DNA of 64,000 nt from Bacillus sp. EB01 (GCF_000613125.1 NZ_HG964497.1:1195791-1259790); one strand, 5' to 3'; counted from the first letter of the stretch, positions 39,165-48,488 are shown. The notes: generated by a model not told the origin, from the sequence alone. Translations and numbers: made by a program.

Positions 39165-40925
39165 TTGACAAAGGTAGATTTAAAATCAGTACCTTATAAC
39201 CTCACTGATGAGGACATTAAATGGGTTAAAGAAACCATTGGATCCATGACTCTAGAAGAGAAAATTGGACAGCTATTCGTAAACATGGGTTCAAGCCGTA
39301 CAGAAGAATACTTGACTGAAATGGTTAACAACTATCATATTGGGGCTGTTCGTTATAACCCTGGAAAAGCAGAGGAAGTATACGAGCAGAACAGGATTCT
39401 TCAAGAAAAAAGTAAAATTCCTTTGCTGATTGCTGCAAACACTGAAGCAGGCGGGAACGGTGCTTGTACAGATGGCACCGAAGTCGGCGTGGAAGTTAAA
39501 ATTGCTGCAACGAATGATCCTAAATGGGCTTATGAAATGGGCCGTGTTTCTGGTGTAGAGGCATCAGCAATTGGCTGTAACTGGAGTTTCGCACCAATCG
39601 TAGACATTAACTATAACTGGCGCAACCCTATCATTTCTACTCGTTCTTTTTCCTCTGATCCAGATAAGGTTCTAGAAATGAGCCTTGCTTACATGAAGGG
39701 TATTCAGGAAAGCGGAATCGCTCCTGCTGCAAAACACTGGCCTGGAGACGGTATTGACGAGCGGGACCAGCATCTATCTTTCAGCGTAAATAGCCTTTCA
39801 ACTGAAGAGTGGGATAATACTTTCGGTAAAGTTTACAAAGGTTTGATCGATGCAGGCCTTCCATCCATCATGGCTGGACATATCCACCTGCCATCCTATG
39901 AGAGACACTTTAACCCTGATATTAAAGATGAAGAGCTAATGCCAGCTACTCTTTCGAAAGAAATTACAACTGACTTGCTGCGAGGAAAATTAGGCTTTAA
40001 CGGTGTTGTGGTAACAGATGCGAGCCACATGCTTGGCCTGACAGGTGCAATGAAGAGGAGCGAACTGCTTCCTACTTCCATTGCTGCTGGCTGTGACCTG
40101 TTCTTGTTCTTCAATGATCCAGATGAAGACTTTGGTTACATGATGGACGGATACAAAAATGGCATCCTTACCGACGAGCGTCTTGAAGAAGCACTAACTC
40201 GTATTCTTGGCTTGAAAGCTAAGCTCGGACTTCATAAGACTGCTAAAACCGAAATTCTTCCTCCAAAAGAAGAAGCTCTTGCTAAAATTGGCCTTCCAGA
40301 AAACAAAGCATTGTTCAAGGAAGTAGCTGACAGAGCCATCACTTTGGTAAAAGACAAGCAGGATATCTGGCCAGTTACTCCTGAAAAATACAAGCGTGTA
40401 CTATTGGTAGATGTAAAAGGTGTAGCAGGCGGATTCGGCGCGTTAATCGGAAGCAAAGAAAAAGCTGTCGATATCATGAAGGAATTGCTCGAATCACAAG
40501 GCTTCGAAGTAACAGTTTGGGAATCGACAGAAGAGAGAATCATGAAGCTTCCTGAAGAAGAAAGAGGAGCAGCGATCGCCAATGTTTATGCTCAGAAGCG
40601 TCCTATTACCGAGTTGACAGATAACTATGACCTTGTTATCAATATTGCAAACGTTAATCCAGGAACCGTACAAAGAATCGTATGGCCGGCAAGTAAAGGT
40701 ACTCCGGATATTCCATTCTATGTACATGAATTGCCGACTATCTTTGTATCTGTTCAATACCCTTACCATTTGGCAGATGTTCCACAAGTTAAAACATACA
40801 TCAATACGTATGACAGCAGAAAGCAAACACTAGAAGTACTAGTAGATAAGCTGATGGGCAAATCCGAGTTCAAAGGTGAAAGCCCAGTAGATGCATTCTG
40901 CGGTTTTATTGATACAAGGATTTAA
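39165..40925 (+). CDS. GH3-family glycosidase, NagZ-like (copy 1)
   Basis: 586 residues without signal peptide, so intracellular. The barrel domain shows PLLIAANTEAGGNGA, the KH motif AAKHWPGDGIDERDQH, where the D-x-H pair corresponds to the catalytic Asp-His dyad of NagZ-type GH3 enzymes, and the nucleophile Asp in GVVVTDASHMLG near residue 285. A C-terminal alpha/beta sandwich follows (residues 370-586). NagZ-type members are beta-N-acetylhexosaminidases, some with phosphorylase or wider activity. Placed in a uronate regulon, it may split aminosugar-uronate oligosaccharides. TTG 39165 follows AAAGGAGTGG. It shares its length and motifs with the gene at 54695. Confidence 0.82.
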   Translation: MTKVDLKSVPYNLTDEDIKWVKETIGSMTLEEKIGQLFVNMGSSRTEEYLTEMVNNYHIGAVRYNPGKAEEVYEQNRILQEKSKIPLLIAANTEAGGNGACTDGTEVGVEVKIAATNDPKWAYEMGRVSGVEASAIGCNWSFAPIVDINYNWRNPIISTRSFSSDPDKVLEMSLAYMKGIQESGIAPAAKHWPGDGIDERDQHLSFSVNSLSTEEWDNTFGKVYKGLIDAGLPSIMAGHIHLPSYERHFNPDIKDEELMPATLSKEITTDLLRGKLGFNGVVVTDASHMLGLTGAMKRSELLPTSIAAGCDLFLFFNDPDEDFGYMMDGYKNGILTDERLEEALTRILGLKAKLGLHKTAKTEILPPKEEALAKIGLPENKALFKEVADRAITLVKDKQDIWPVTPEKYKRVLLVDVKGVAGGFGALIGSKEKAVDIMKELLESQGFEVTVWESTEERIMKLPEEERGAAIANVYAQKRPITELTDNYDLVINIANVNPGTVQRIVWPASKGTPDIPFYVHELPTIFVSVQYPYHLADVPQVKTYINTYDSRKQTLEVLVDKLMGKSEFKGESPVDAFCGFIDTRI

Positions 40926-41053
40926 TAAGTTTTGTTCTAGGTAATTATATTTAAGGATCATTCCTCAACTGGTTGGGTGAATGGTCCTTTTTTATAAGAA
41001 ATACGATTGAATATTGGTTTTTTAACAGAAAGACAAGATATTTAGGTAACTTA

Positions 41054-41082
41054 TTGTTTGATTTACGGGAGAATGCTATCAT
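41054..41082 (+). promoter_or_regulatory. Promoter of the FCD GntR gene
   Basis: TTGTTT at 41054, 17-bp spacer, TATCAT at 41077. A separate inverted repeat, TGCTAT-N8-ATAGCA (41074-41093), overlaps the -10 box; it is not the TATACTAGTATA motif, so autoregulation is not obvious. Confidence 0.5.
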
Positions 41083-41124
41083 TGGTTATAGCAATGGTAT
41101 ATAAAATGGGGAGTGCAAAAATGC

Positions 41125-41841
41125 ATGGTTACACTATCACCTAGGCTGCCTGGTGAAAATATTAAGGAATATTCATACCGAGTAATTAAGGATTCCATTA
41201 TGTCACTCGAGCTTGAACCAGGGAAGTCAATTAGCGAAATAGAATTGGCTGAAGCTCTTCAGATTTCAAGAACTCCTATCAGGGAAGTGCTAGCAAAACT
41301 TCGTGAGGAACATTTGGTCGAGGTATTTCCGCAAGTAGGAACGTATATTTCTAAAATCAAGCCTCAGCTAATAATGGAAGCATCCTTTATGAGATTTACT
41401 TTGGAACGGGAAATTCTTAAGCTTTCTTGTGAATCCTTTCCCATCCCGAACCTTTTTGATTTGAAAAAGAATGTAGCGCTTCAAAAGGAATTGGTTGGAC
41501 AGAAAGGGTCCGAGAGGGAGTTTCATAGACTGGATAAAGAATTTCACAGAACTATTTTTGAAGGAAACCAGAAAGAAAATGTCTGGGCTGCCATTACCCG
41601 AATTAGCACTCATTATAATAGAATAAGGCTATTATCCGAGATGCAGCATAATTTTGATGATGCTATTGCCCAGCATGAAAGAATTGTGGAGATTATTGAA
41701 AATAAGGAATGTGAATCTGTAGAGGAAATTGCCAGACGACACATACTGGAACCAATGCCTCTTTGGGAAGATTTGTTCAGGGATAATAGCCCTTATTTGA
41801 ACTACTTTGAACTGCCAACATCAAGACCGGTATTCCTATAA
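41125..41841 (+). CDS. FCD-domain GntR (FadR subfamily) regulator of uronate genes
   Basis: 238 residues. The winged helix is VIKDSIMSLELEPGKSISEI, ELAEALQISRTPIREVLAKL, VEVFPQVGTYISKI. The C-terminal FCD domain (residues 80-235) has a D-x-x-F-H metal-binding element (LDKEFHRTIFEG) and HERIVEIIENKE. FadR-type GntR proteins often respond to uronate intermediates such as fructuronate or KDG (UxuR, ExuR, KdgR types). ATG 41125 is preferred; GTG 41113 is possible. It likely binds the TATACTAGTATA-type sites at 37352, 39021, 44802 and 48489. The gene's end overlaps a terminator. Confidence 0.82.
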   Translation: MVTLSPRLPGENIKEYSYRVIKDSIMSLELEPGKSISEIELAEALQISRTPIREVLAKLREEHLVEVFPQVGTYISKIKPQLIMEASFMRFTLEREILKLSCESFPIPNLFDLKKNVALQKELVGQKGSEREFHRLDKEFHRTIFEGNQKENVWAAITRISTHYNRIRLLSEMQHNFDDAIAQHERIVEIIENKECESVEEIARRHILEPMPLWEDLFRDNSPYLNYFELPTSRPVFL

Positions 41842-41862
41842 AAGGAGTTCCGGTTTTTTATA
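41826..41862 (+). terminator. Terminator overlapping the end of the GntR gene
   Basis: ACCGGtATTCCT and AGGAgtTCCGGT arms followed by TTTTTT. The left arm lies inside the last codons. Confidence 0.65.
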
Positions 41863-42105
41863 TATACTGAGAACCAATATATCAATTTCGTACCAAGGAT
41901 ATTCCAAAGAGCAGTTGTGCAGGAAATTAAGTGCAATATGACCCAAAAAGGGATGCCGATTTACTTCATGCCTATCCGAAACCTATTTTTCTGTGGAGAC
42001 TGGTGTGAAGGTGAAGGCCAATTATCCGAACTCTCATTCTCTAGCGCCTATAAAGTAAGTGAGCTTGTATTAAACAGTCTCGCTACTTCAGCAGCCGTGC
42101 GGTAA
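41860..42105 (+). pseudogene. C-terminal fragment of an FAD-dependent oxidoreductase
   Basis: An 81-codon open stretch without a proper start. It reads YFMPIRNLFFCGDWCEGEGQ and LSELSFSSAYKVSELVLNSL, the final FAD-binding segment of amine-oxidase-type flavoproteins (N-L-F-x-x-G-D-x-x-x-x-x-Q... S-S-A). The upstream 300-400 residues and dinucleotide-binding GxGxxG domain are missing. It is a decayed remnant, which marks an old deletion between the GntR gene and the two-component genes. Confidence 0.6.
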
Positions 42106-42127
42106 CCTGTTTGAAATTAAATATTAA

Positions 42128-42157
42128 AACAGCCCAATAAAAATTTATTGGGCTGTC
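42128..42157. terminator. Bidirectional terminator
   Basis: ACAGCCCAATAAA and TTTATTGGGCTGT arms. It lies between the remnant and the convergent response-regulator gene. Confidence 0.75.
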
Positions 42158-42210
42158 CACATTTTTACACGCGTAACCTCGCTGAGCCAACAAGAAAAAA
42201 TATCCGACGA

Positions 42211-42954
42211 CTAAGTTTCATTACTCTTCCGGAAGTCAGAAGGCGCTCTTCCAGTAATTTTTTTAAATGTATTGCTAAAATAGGCTAAATCCTGGTAACC
42301 GAGGCGCTCGGCAATCTCGGACATCCTTAGCGACGTTTGCTTCAATAGCCGTTTTCCTTCCTCAATTTTCAGTTCAGTTATATAGTCAACAAATTTCTTG
42401 TGAGTCTGTTGTTTGAATAATTGGCTGAGATAACTTGGGTTCATATGGACATTTCTGGCCGCATCCTTTAAAGAAATCTCTCCCAGCGGTGTTCTTTTTA
42501 TATAGTCCATAACTTGTTCAATTGTTGAGGAAGGAAGCTCAGGATCCAATTTTATCAATGGTTCTTTTTCAACAGTTTGCTGTAACTGCCTATCAAGCCA
42601 TCCCTTCAGGCATTCGCGAAGCTCCGTTTCCTCAATGGGTTTCTGAAGATAATCCACGACTCCGGACCTTAGTGCCTGTTGCACAAACTGAAATTCATCA
42701 TGCACGCTAATAACGATAATATCCACATCTGCATTTTGGCCCCGCAGTGCCTTGATTAAGGTTAAACCGTCCATGACGGGCATTCGGATATCTGTCATGA
42801 TTAAATCGGCATCATGCTCTTTCAACCAGTCTAGGGCTTCAAGTCCGTTGGTGCATTCATGGACAATTTTCAAAGGCAGATTCAGCTTGGTTATCGTCCA
42901 GGCTAACGTTTTCCGAACATAGCGCTCATCATCAACCAACAATACTTTTTTCAA
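42211..42954 (-). CDS. YesN-like response regulator, receiver plus AraC domain
   Basis: 247 residues, shorter than YesN (about 370) because the linker region is small. The receiver has LLVDDERYVRK, the phosphoacceptor Asp55 in LIMTDIRMPVMDG, and conserved Ser and Lys in IVISVHDE and YLQKPIEE. The AraC domain has two HTH motifs (ISLKDAARNVHMNPSYLSQL and RMSEIAERLGYQDLAYFSNT). It overlaps the kinase gene by 23 bp and starts at TTG 42954 after AGGGGG. It probably activates transporter or catabolic genes of this cluster. Confidence 0.85.
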   Translation of the reverse strand: MKKVLLVDDERYVRKTLAWTITKLNLPLKIVHECTNGLEALDWLKEHDADLIMTDIRMPVMDGLTLIKALRGQNADVDIIVISVHDEFQFVQQALRSGVVDYLQKPIEETELRECLKGWLDRQLQQTVEKEPLIKLDPELPSSTIEQVMDYIKRTPLGEISLKDAARNVHMNPSYLSQLFKQQTHKKFVDYITELKIEEGKRLLKQTSLRMSEIAERLGYQDLAYFSNTFKKITGRAPSDFRKSNET

Positions 42955-44785
42955 GCAAATCCCCCTCGCTCTGTTTTTGCATGGGCAGATGAATGGTTAC
43001 CTGGGTACCATTCCCCTTGGCACTGTCAATCTTAATACCATATTGGGATCCAAAAATATATTGAATCCGTTGATGTACATTGATGATGCCAATGTGATTC
43101 CCATCGAGGGAAGGCAGATTTTGCTTAATCTTTGCAGTCAGCTTTTCAAGCTTTTCTTTATGGATACCTGCTCCAGTATCACTAATTTTTATTGCAAAAG
43201 AAAAATCATTTACTCGGATTACTGATAGTTGAATTTTAATTTTTCCGACATCTTCTCCGAAACTATGGACAAAACAATTTTCAACGAGTGGCTGCAGGGA
43301 AAACTTTATGACCTGAAGGTCAACTGCCCACTTTGGAATGGTAACCTCATATTCAAATCTATCCTCAAAACGAACCTTCTGAATTTGCAGGAACATCTCA
43401 CAAAACCTGATTTCTTCACCAAGTGTGACAGTAGCAGAATTGTTTCGCAAATTATAACGAAGCAATTTTCCTAAAAGCAAGGACATTCTTGCAATGTTTT
43501 CCTTGTCCTCCTCAAGTGCCATTCCCCTGATGGTTTCTAAAGAATTGTAGAGAAAGTGAGGATTCATTTGGGACTGAAGCATTTTAATTTCTATTTCCTT
43601 TTGCTTAAGGGAAAGCTCGGCTTCCCGAAGCTTCGATACATAAACCTCATCAAGCAACTTGGATAATTTCGATACTGTCTTATTAAAGCCATGGGTCAGT
43701 TGGCCAATTTCATCATTTGATTCTACACCGACACTGCCGCTGAGATTACCGATTTCCACGTCTTTCATAAATTGCTGAAGTTTGCGGATGGGCCGGACCA
43801 GCCGCTTTGAGAAAAGAAACCCAATGGTGTAAGCAAAAAAGAGGGCTATTAAAATCGTAGTGGTAATAACCATAGCAATTTCTTTATTGCCGCCAGTCAA
43901 TTCATCGTAGGGGACGGCCGTGAAGAAGCTCCAACCAAGATTTGATGAGTGGGAATAAGCTATAAAATCTTCCCGGTCATTATCCAATAGGGTGGAACCG
44001 CTGCCATTTACATATAGAAGTTCCTCGTATTCGATTCTTTTCCCCAGCTTTGTAAAATCAGGATGATAAACATAATGCCCTTTAGAATCCAGGATAAAGA
44101 AAGTACCAGTTTTACTTACGGTGACCATATCAGAGATTTCCTTGATTCTTTTGAAGTTAATATCAATAATAAGCATCCCAACCGGCTTAAGGGTTTCCGG
44201 ATTATAAAGCCGCCTTATAAGCGAGATTACAGGAATCTCCTGATCCTTAAGTTTAAGGGTCCGGCTAACAAGCAATACCATTCCGTTGTTAGGAACAGAG
44301 TGGAACCAATATTCATCCTTCATCTTAGTAACCGGATAATAATTTCGGTCTTTTAATGTATCGACAACAAATCCATTATCCATATACACAGTGATATTCG
44401 TGATATCAGCTCTTGAGTATTGTGCCTCTTTGAGAACATGCCGAACAGGTTCAGCTGAGTATCCAAGATATCCTCTATAGATGGATGTGCTTTTTAAATA
44501 AGGAATAAAGACTGAAGAATTAATGATTTTCAAACTCGCTATTTCAAAATCATGCATATAATTTTCAATTTGCATTTCAACCTGATAAATGATTTGCCTG
44601 CTTGAACGTCTAGTTTCCTCTTCCAGGTGTATGGCGGAGCTGTTATAAGAGGCAATGCCGACCGAGAGCACAGGTAAAATAACTAGAATAGTAGAAAAAA
44701 CACCGAGCTTAATCATAAGTGGCTGGTTCTTTAGGAGAATGTATCGTTCGACTATTTCTTGAACATGCTTCCAACTTTTCTTCAT
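42932..44785 (-). CDS. YesM-like sensor histidine kinase
   Basis: 617 residues. An N-terminal membrane helix (LGVFSTILVILPVLSVGIAS), an extracytoplasmic Cache-type sensor domain (about 35-290) and a second helix (AMVITTTILIALFFAYTIGF) are followed by HAMP (RLVRPIRKLQQFMKD) and the His_kinase domain with the phosphoacceptor His in MNPHFLYNSLETI. The ATPase has LQPLVENCFVHSF and GAGIHKE. ATG 44785 has GGATGG about 7 bases upstream; GTG 44800 is possible. It is controlled by the operator just upstream and likely senses an extracellular sugar. Confidence 0.85.
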   Translation of the reverse strand: MKKSWKHVQEIVERYILLKNQPLMIKLGVFSTILVILPVLSVGIASYNSSAIHLEEETRRSSRQIIYQVEMQIENYMHDFEIASLKIINSSVFIPYLKSTSIYRGYLGYSAEPVRHVLKEAQYSRADITNITVYMDNGFVVDTLKDRNYYPVTKMKDEYWFHSVPNNGMVLLVSRTLKLKDQEIPVISLIRRLYNPETLKPVGMLIIDINFKRIKEISDMVTVSKTGTFFILDSKGHYVYHPDFTKLGKRIEYEELLYVNGSGSTLLDNDREDFIAYSHSSNLGWSFFTAVPYDELTGGNKEIAMVITTTILIALFFAYTIGFLFSKRLVRPIRKLQQFMKDVEIGNLSGSVGVESNDEIGQLTHGFNKTVSKLSKLLDEVYVSKLREAELSLKQKEIEIKMLQSQMNPHFLYNSLETIRGMALEEDKENIARMSLLLGKLLRYNLRNNSATVTLGEEIRFCEMFLQIQKVRFEDRFEYEVTIPKWAVDLQVIKFSLQPLVENCFVHSFGEDVGKIKIQLSVIRVNDFSFAIKISDTGAGIHKEKLEKLTAKIKQNLPSLDGNHIGIINVHQRIQYIFGSQYGIKIDSAKGNGTQVTIHLPMQKQSEGDLLEKSIVG

Positions 44786-44801
44786 TGCAGCACCATCCAC
44801 T

Positions 44802-44817
44802 TATATACTAGTATACA
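44802..44817. promoter_or_regulatory. GntR operator 3
   Basis: TATATACTAGTATACA with a perfect 12-bp core (44804-44815), directly upstream of the histidine kinase start on the minus strand. Confidence 0.65.
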
Positions 44818-44845
44818 TAAGATTATGTTCTTCATTTTAATGCAA

Positions 44846-44884
44846 AAAACCTGACTGGTAAACAAAAGATTTACCAGACAGGCT
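44846..44884 (-). terminator. Terminator of the TRAP operon
   Basis: CCTGtCTGGTAAA and TTTACCAGtCAGG arms on the minus strand followed by TTTTTTG, after the DctP gene. Confidence 0.7.
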
Positions 44885-45022
44885 ACTTATTTTTTAACAA
44901 AGAAGAATATTTTTACTATTTATAAAGTGCGGATGTGTCCAGCTCCACAAGTAAATTAGATGAATTAACATTCGCGAGACAGGATTTCTATGCCTGCCGT
45001 AAAAGCACTCACGCTTTTCTTG

Positions 45023-46042
45023 TTACTTTGCATCTTCCACAGCTTTAAACAGGTCAGGGAAGTCTTTGCCGAAACCAGCCTGAACGTCTTTTACTGCATC
45101 TTTCCAAGGAGTTACATCTTCCACTTCAGTGATTGTTACGCCAGCATCTTTTACTTTGGAAAGTGACTTTTCTTCATATTGAGCCCAAGCTTCCCTTTGT
45201 GTTTCTACAGAGTCTAGCGCAGCTTTTTTAATAATTTCCTGGTCTTCCTTGGAAAGTTTATCCCAGGCAGCCTTGCTGATCAGCAGCACTTCAGGTACGC
45301 GCTGATGGTGATCCATGATAAGGTGTTTCGCTTCCTGATAATGGTTTGCTGAGTCAAAGCTTGGCAGGTTGTTTTCGGCGCCGTCAATGATACCGGTTTG
45401 CAAAGCAGAGAATACTTCCCCGTATGGCATTGGAGTTGCGCTGGCTTTTAAGGCTTCCATCATTGCGATGTTCATGGTGCTTTGTTGAACGCGGATTTTC
45501 AAACCTTTAAGGTCTTCAACACTCTCCAATGGCTTAGTAGCATAGAAGTTTCGGGAACCAGAATCATAGTAAGCCAAGCCTTTCATTTTGGCAGACTCTA
45601 ATCCGTCGAGCAATTTCGTGCCAGTTTCGCCATTTAGAAACTTCCAAAGGTGTTCTTCTGTATCAAACAAATAAGGAACGGAGAAAACAGTGAAATCTTT
45701 ATTGAATTCGGAAAGTGGGCTTGCGTTTACACGAGTGAACTCAATTGCACCAAGTTGAACCTGTTCAAGAACTGATTTCTCATCACCAAGCTGCCCTGAT
45801 GGGAAGACTTCAATTTTAATACGCCCATCGGTTCTTTCATTCACAAGATCTGCAAACTTTTGATCACCAATGACGGTTGGGTAATCAACGGGCTGGTTGT
45901 CGGCAAGGCGGAAAGTGTATTCAGGTCCCTTGGATTTTTCGCCTTCAGTTGAGCTGCTCTTTTCCCCGCTAGAGCAAGCGCCCAAGAGGGAGCCTGCAAT
46001 TAATACAGAAGCCAAGCAATAAGCAAATTTACTTTTTTTCAA
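45023..46042 (-). CDS. TRAP transporter solute-binding lipoprotein, DctP type
   Basis: 339 residues. Lipobox LLGAC (LASVLIAGSLLGACSSG). The DctP fold shows RLADNQPVDYPTVIGDQKFA, GSRNFYATKPLESVEDLKGL and KIRVQQSTMNIAMMEALKAS; the arginine in the last block binds the substrate carboxylate. DctP-type proteins bind organic acids, including hexuronates, which fits the neighbouring uronate pathway. Third gene of the minus-strand DctQ-DctM-DctP operon; 49 bp separate it from DctM. Confidence 0.88.
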   Translation of the reverse strand: MKKSKFAYCLASVLIAGSLLGACSSGEKSSSTEGEKSKGPEYTFRLADNQPVDYPTVIGDQKFADLVNERTDGRIKIEVFPSGQLGDEKSVLEQVQLGAIEFTRVNASPLSEFNKDFTVFSVPYLFDTEEHLWKFLNGETGTKLLDGLESAKMKGLAYYDSGSRNFYATKPLESVEDLKGLKIRVQQSTMNIAMMEALKASATPMPYGEVFSALQTGIIDGAENNLPSFDSANHYQEAKHLIMDHHQRVPEVLLISKAAWDKLSKEDQEIIKKAALDSVETQREAWAQYEEKSLSKVKDAGVTITEVEDVTPWKDAVKDVQAGFGKDFPDLFKAVEDAK

Positions 46043-46091
46043 AATTCAACGCCCCTTACTCTTATTTTTTATAAGTAACACTTTTCCCAAA

Positions 46092-47387
46092 TTAGTTAGC
46101 CAGCATATTTGGAAGCCACATAACTACTTCAGGGATGTAAGTGATAATTAACAGAACGACAAGCAATGCGTAGAAGAAAGGCATCATACCTTTTGTTGAT
46201 TGTTGAATTGATATTTTTCCAATTGCCGACCCAACGAAAAGCACGGTCCCGACCGGTGGTGTCAAAAGGCCAATTCCGGCATTTAGTATCAGGACAATTC
46301 CAAAATGGACTGGATCCATGCCGAAGCTTGTAACAACCGGCAGCAGGATTGGAGTCATGATTAATATCATTGGTGCCATATCCATTGGAGCTCCAAGCAG
46401 TAGAAGCAGAATATTGATGATTAACAGGATGATTAGCGGATTATCTGAAATGCTCAGGAACAAGTCTGTTACCATAGACGGTATTTTCAAATATGCCAGG
46501 ATCCAGCCGAACGAAGCAGAAGCGGCAATCAGGAAAAATACCATTGAAACTGTTCTCATTGTTCTTTTTAAAATCGGCACTATCTTTGAAAATGGAGCAT
46601 CGCGATAGATTCCGAATGCAAGAATGAAAGAATAAATGCATGCTAGAGCGCCAGATTCAGTTGCAGTGAACCAGCCTGTCATAATACCGCCGAGAATGAT
46701 GACTGCAGGGCTTAACGATAAGAACCCGTGGATTAGCACACTTGCCCATTGCCTTCTTGGAATCGGATCGGCTTTCTGGTAGCCGCGTTTTCTTGCAATG
46801 ATATAACCAGTAATCAATAAAGCAACCAGCATAATGAGACCAGGAACGACACCAGCCATAAATAGGCTTGCGATTGACACCCCGCCTGCTGCCAGTGAAT
46901 AAAGGACCAGGTTGTGGGATGGAGGTACAACAACGCCCTGAATGGCGGACGCTATCGTTACGCCGACTGCATAATCGGCTTCATATCCATTCTTCTTCAT
47001 CATCGGAATCATGACGGAACCAACGGATGATACATCAGCAACCGCGGAACCGGAAATGTTTCCGAAAAACAATGAGGCCACTGAACTGACCATTGCCAGC
47101 CCACCGCGGATTCGTCCGACCATCAAGCTGGCCAGGTTAACAATCCGTGTGGCCAGGCCGCCTTCACTCATGATCTGACCTGTCAAAATGAAGAATGGTA
47201 TAGCGAGCAAGGAAAAGGAATTCATTCCTTGAACCATTTGCTGCCCAATGACTGGAAGCGGGACTTGCAGATACATAACTGTTAACAGTGATGAGATGAC
47301 GAGTGTTAATGCAATTGGGAAGCGAAGTATGATTAGCAGGACAAAGCTTGTTAAAAGAATAATTATGGCAATTGTGTTTGTATCCAT
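46092..47387 (-). CDS. TRAP transporter large permease, DctM type
   Basis: 431 residues with about twelve membrane helices. Typical DctM segments are FILTGQIMSEGGLATRIVNL, FFGNISGSAVADVSSVGSVM, GVVVPPSHNLVLYSLAAGGV and LNAGIGLLTPPVGTVLFVGS. It forms the sodium-driven transport subunit. It starts 2 bp after the DctQ stop, so translation is coupled. Confidence 0.9.
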   Translation of the reverse strand: MDTNTIAIIILLTSFVLLIILRFPIALTLVISSLLTVMYLQVPLPVIGQQMVQGMNSFSLLAIPFFILTGQIMSEGGLATRIVNLASLMVGRIRGGLAMVSSVASLFFGNISGSAVADVSSVGSVMIPMMKKNGYEADYAVGVTIASAIQGVVVPPSHNLVLYSLAAGGVSIASLFMAGVVPGLIMLVALLITGYIIARKRGYQKADPIPRRQWASVLIHGFLSLSPAVIILGGIMTGWFTATESGALACIYSFILAFGIYRDAPFSKIVPILKRTMRTVSMVFFLIAASASFGWILAYLKIPSMVTDLFLSISDNPLIILLIINILLLLLGAPMDMAPMILIMTPILLPVVTSFGMDPVHFGIVLILNAGIGLLTPPVGTVLFVGSAIGKISIQQSTKGMMPFFYALLVVLLIITYIPEVVMWLPNMLAN

Positions 47388-47389
47388 GC

Positions 47390-47887
47390 CTAGAGGCCCT
47401 CCTCCAAATCTTTATATCTGGATGTGTTTATTTTGAATAATTGCAGCAGGGAATACGCACAGATCATGATACCGGAGATCGGCATAGCCAAATACGTAAT
47501 ACTGCTAGGGAGTTTGGTTGCCGGCAATGTTGAATCAAGCATTAGTACCGTGAAGTCCCAGCCCTGGATGACAAGATACGCTCCAAAAGCAAAAGTGCTC
47601 AGGTGAATGACCTTATCCCAGAATTTGTTGAATGCTTTACCGAGGAATTCTGTGAATGAATCCACACCCATATGAATGTTTTCGCGAAACCCAATCGCGA
47701 TTGCCATAAAGGCGAACCATACAAGCAGCAGTAAGGTAATCTCTTCCGACCAGTAGAAAACAAAGTTAAACAATTTCCTTGTCACGACCTGAGTGGATAC
47801 AACTGCTACCAGCCCCAATAATGAGGCCAGGGCGAATTTTTCGAAAAGAGAATCAATAATAAGTCCTATTCTTTTGAGAATTTCCAC
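47390..47887 (-). CDS. TRAP transporter small permease, DctQ type
   Basis: 165 residues with four membrane helices (KFALASLLGLVAVVSTQVVT; YWSEEITLLLLVWFAFMAIA is the diagnostic W-x-E-E element). First gene of the operon, with AAAGGAGG 8 bases before ATG 47887 and a cre just upstream. Confidence 0.87.
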   Translation of the reverse strand: MEILKRIGLIIDSLFEKFALASLLGLVAVVSTQVVTRKLFNFVFYWSEEITLLLLVWFAFMAIAIGFRENIHMGVDSFTEFLGKAFNKFWDKVIHLSTFAFGAYLVIQGWDFTVLMLDSTLPATKLPSSITYLAMPISGIMICAYSLLQLFKINTSRYKDLEEGL

Positions 47888-47902
47888 TTAGCTGCCTCCT
47901 TT

Positions 47903-47916
47903 AGAAAGCGTTTTCA
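47903..47916. promoter_or_regulatory. CcpA cre site upstream of the TRAP operon
   Basis: On the minus strand TGAAAACGCTTTCT matches TGNAANCGNWNNCW fully. It lies just upstream of the ribosome site and downstream of a TATAAT at 47928-47933, a roadblock-type position. Confidence 0.65.
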
Positions 47917-48242
47917 ATCTTACCCTTATTATAATTTCAATTCTTAAATTTTAATGATGGACATTTTTTAGGTGAATTTGTGATTTTTTTATAAATTATC
48001 AGGAGTATGTCATCCTAATAGGATTTATAGGATAACACATAAAAGGGTTTGTGCTTGTCTGCTTTTCACTCCCCTAAGGAAGTTATTATTGCGCGAAATT
48101 AAGCGTTACATAATTGAGGATGTTGAGGATTTTCGAACAAGTTTTCGCGCCTTCCGCTCAAACCAACAATTAACACAGCTTTTTAGAAAAAACTGATTGT
48201 AGGGTGCACTAAGTAGAGCGAGACTTTTCCATTGGAATGAAC

Positions 48243-48347
48243 TTTGTCCCAAATCGTCCAAAAACTGTCCTGTATCCTTCAGGAACTGTCCTGTATTTTG
48301 AAAAAGTTGTCCTGATTCTATAAAAAGTTGTCCCGATTCATAATCGG
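48243..48347. repeat. Five-unit array of 21-bp degenerate GTCC repeats
   Basis: The heptamer (A/G/T)(C/T)TGTCC starts at 48243, 48264, 48285, 48306 and 48327, exactly every 21 bp. Units begin TTTGTCCC, ACTGTCCTGTAT, ACTGTCCTGTAT, GTTGTCCTGATTC and GTTGTCCCGATTC, each followed by an A-rich stretch. It lies in the gap 47934-48480, which is otherwise without genes or clear sites. Confidence 0.65.
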
Positions 48348-48488
48348 TCTCTTCTAGATAGTAGGTTAGCCTCTTTTAAGGTTAGAAATCGCTTGAAAAG
48401 GGGGTCAGTATGGGGTGAAATTTCCACTAATTTCATCCGAGAAAAAAGTTCGTTAAAAATAAACATTATAACTAGCATTAAACTTTGA

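Noticed and set aside
42977-44356. Plus-strand open frames opposite the histidine kinase gene
   Set aside because: They are antisense shadows of a well-supported kinase and have no ribosome sites or family motifs.
48243-48347. CRISPR array
   Set aside because: The period of 21 bp, degenerate units and lack of true spacers or cas genes do not fit CRISPR.
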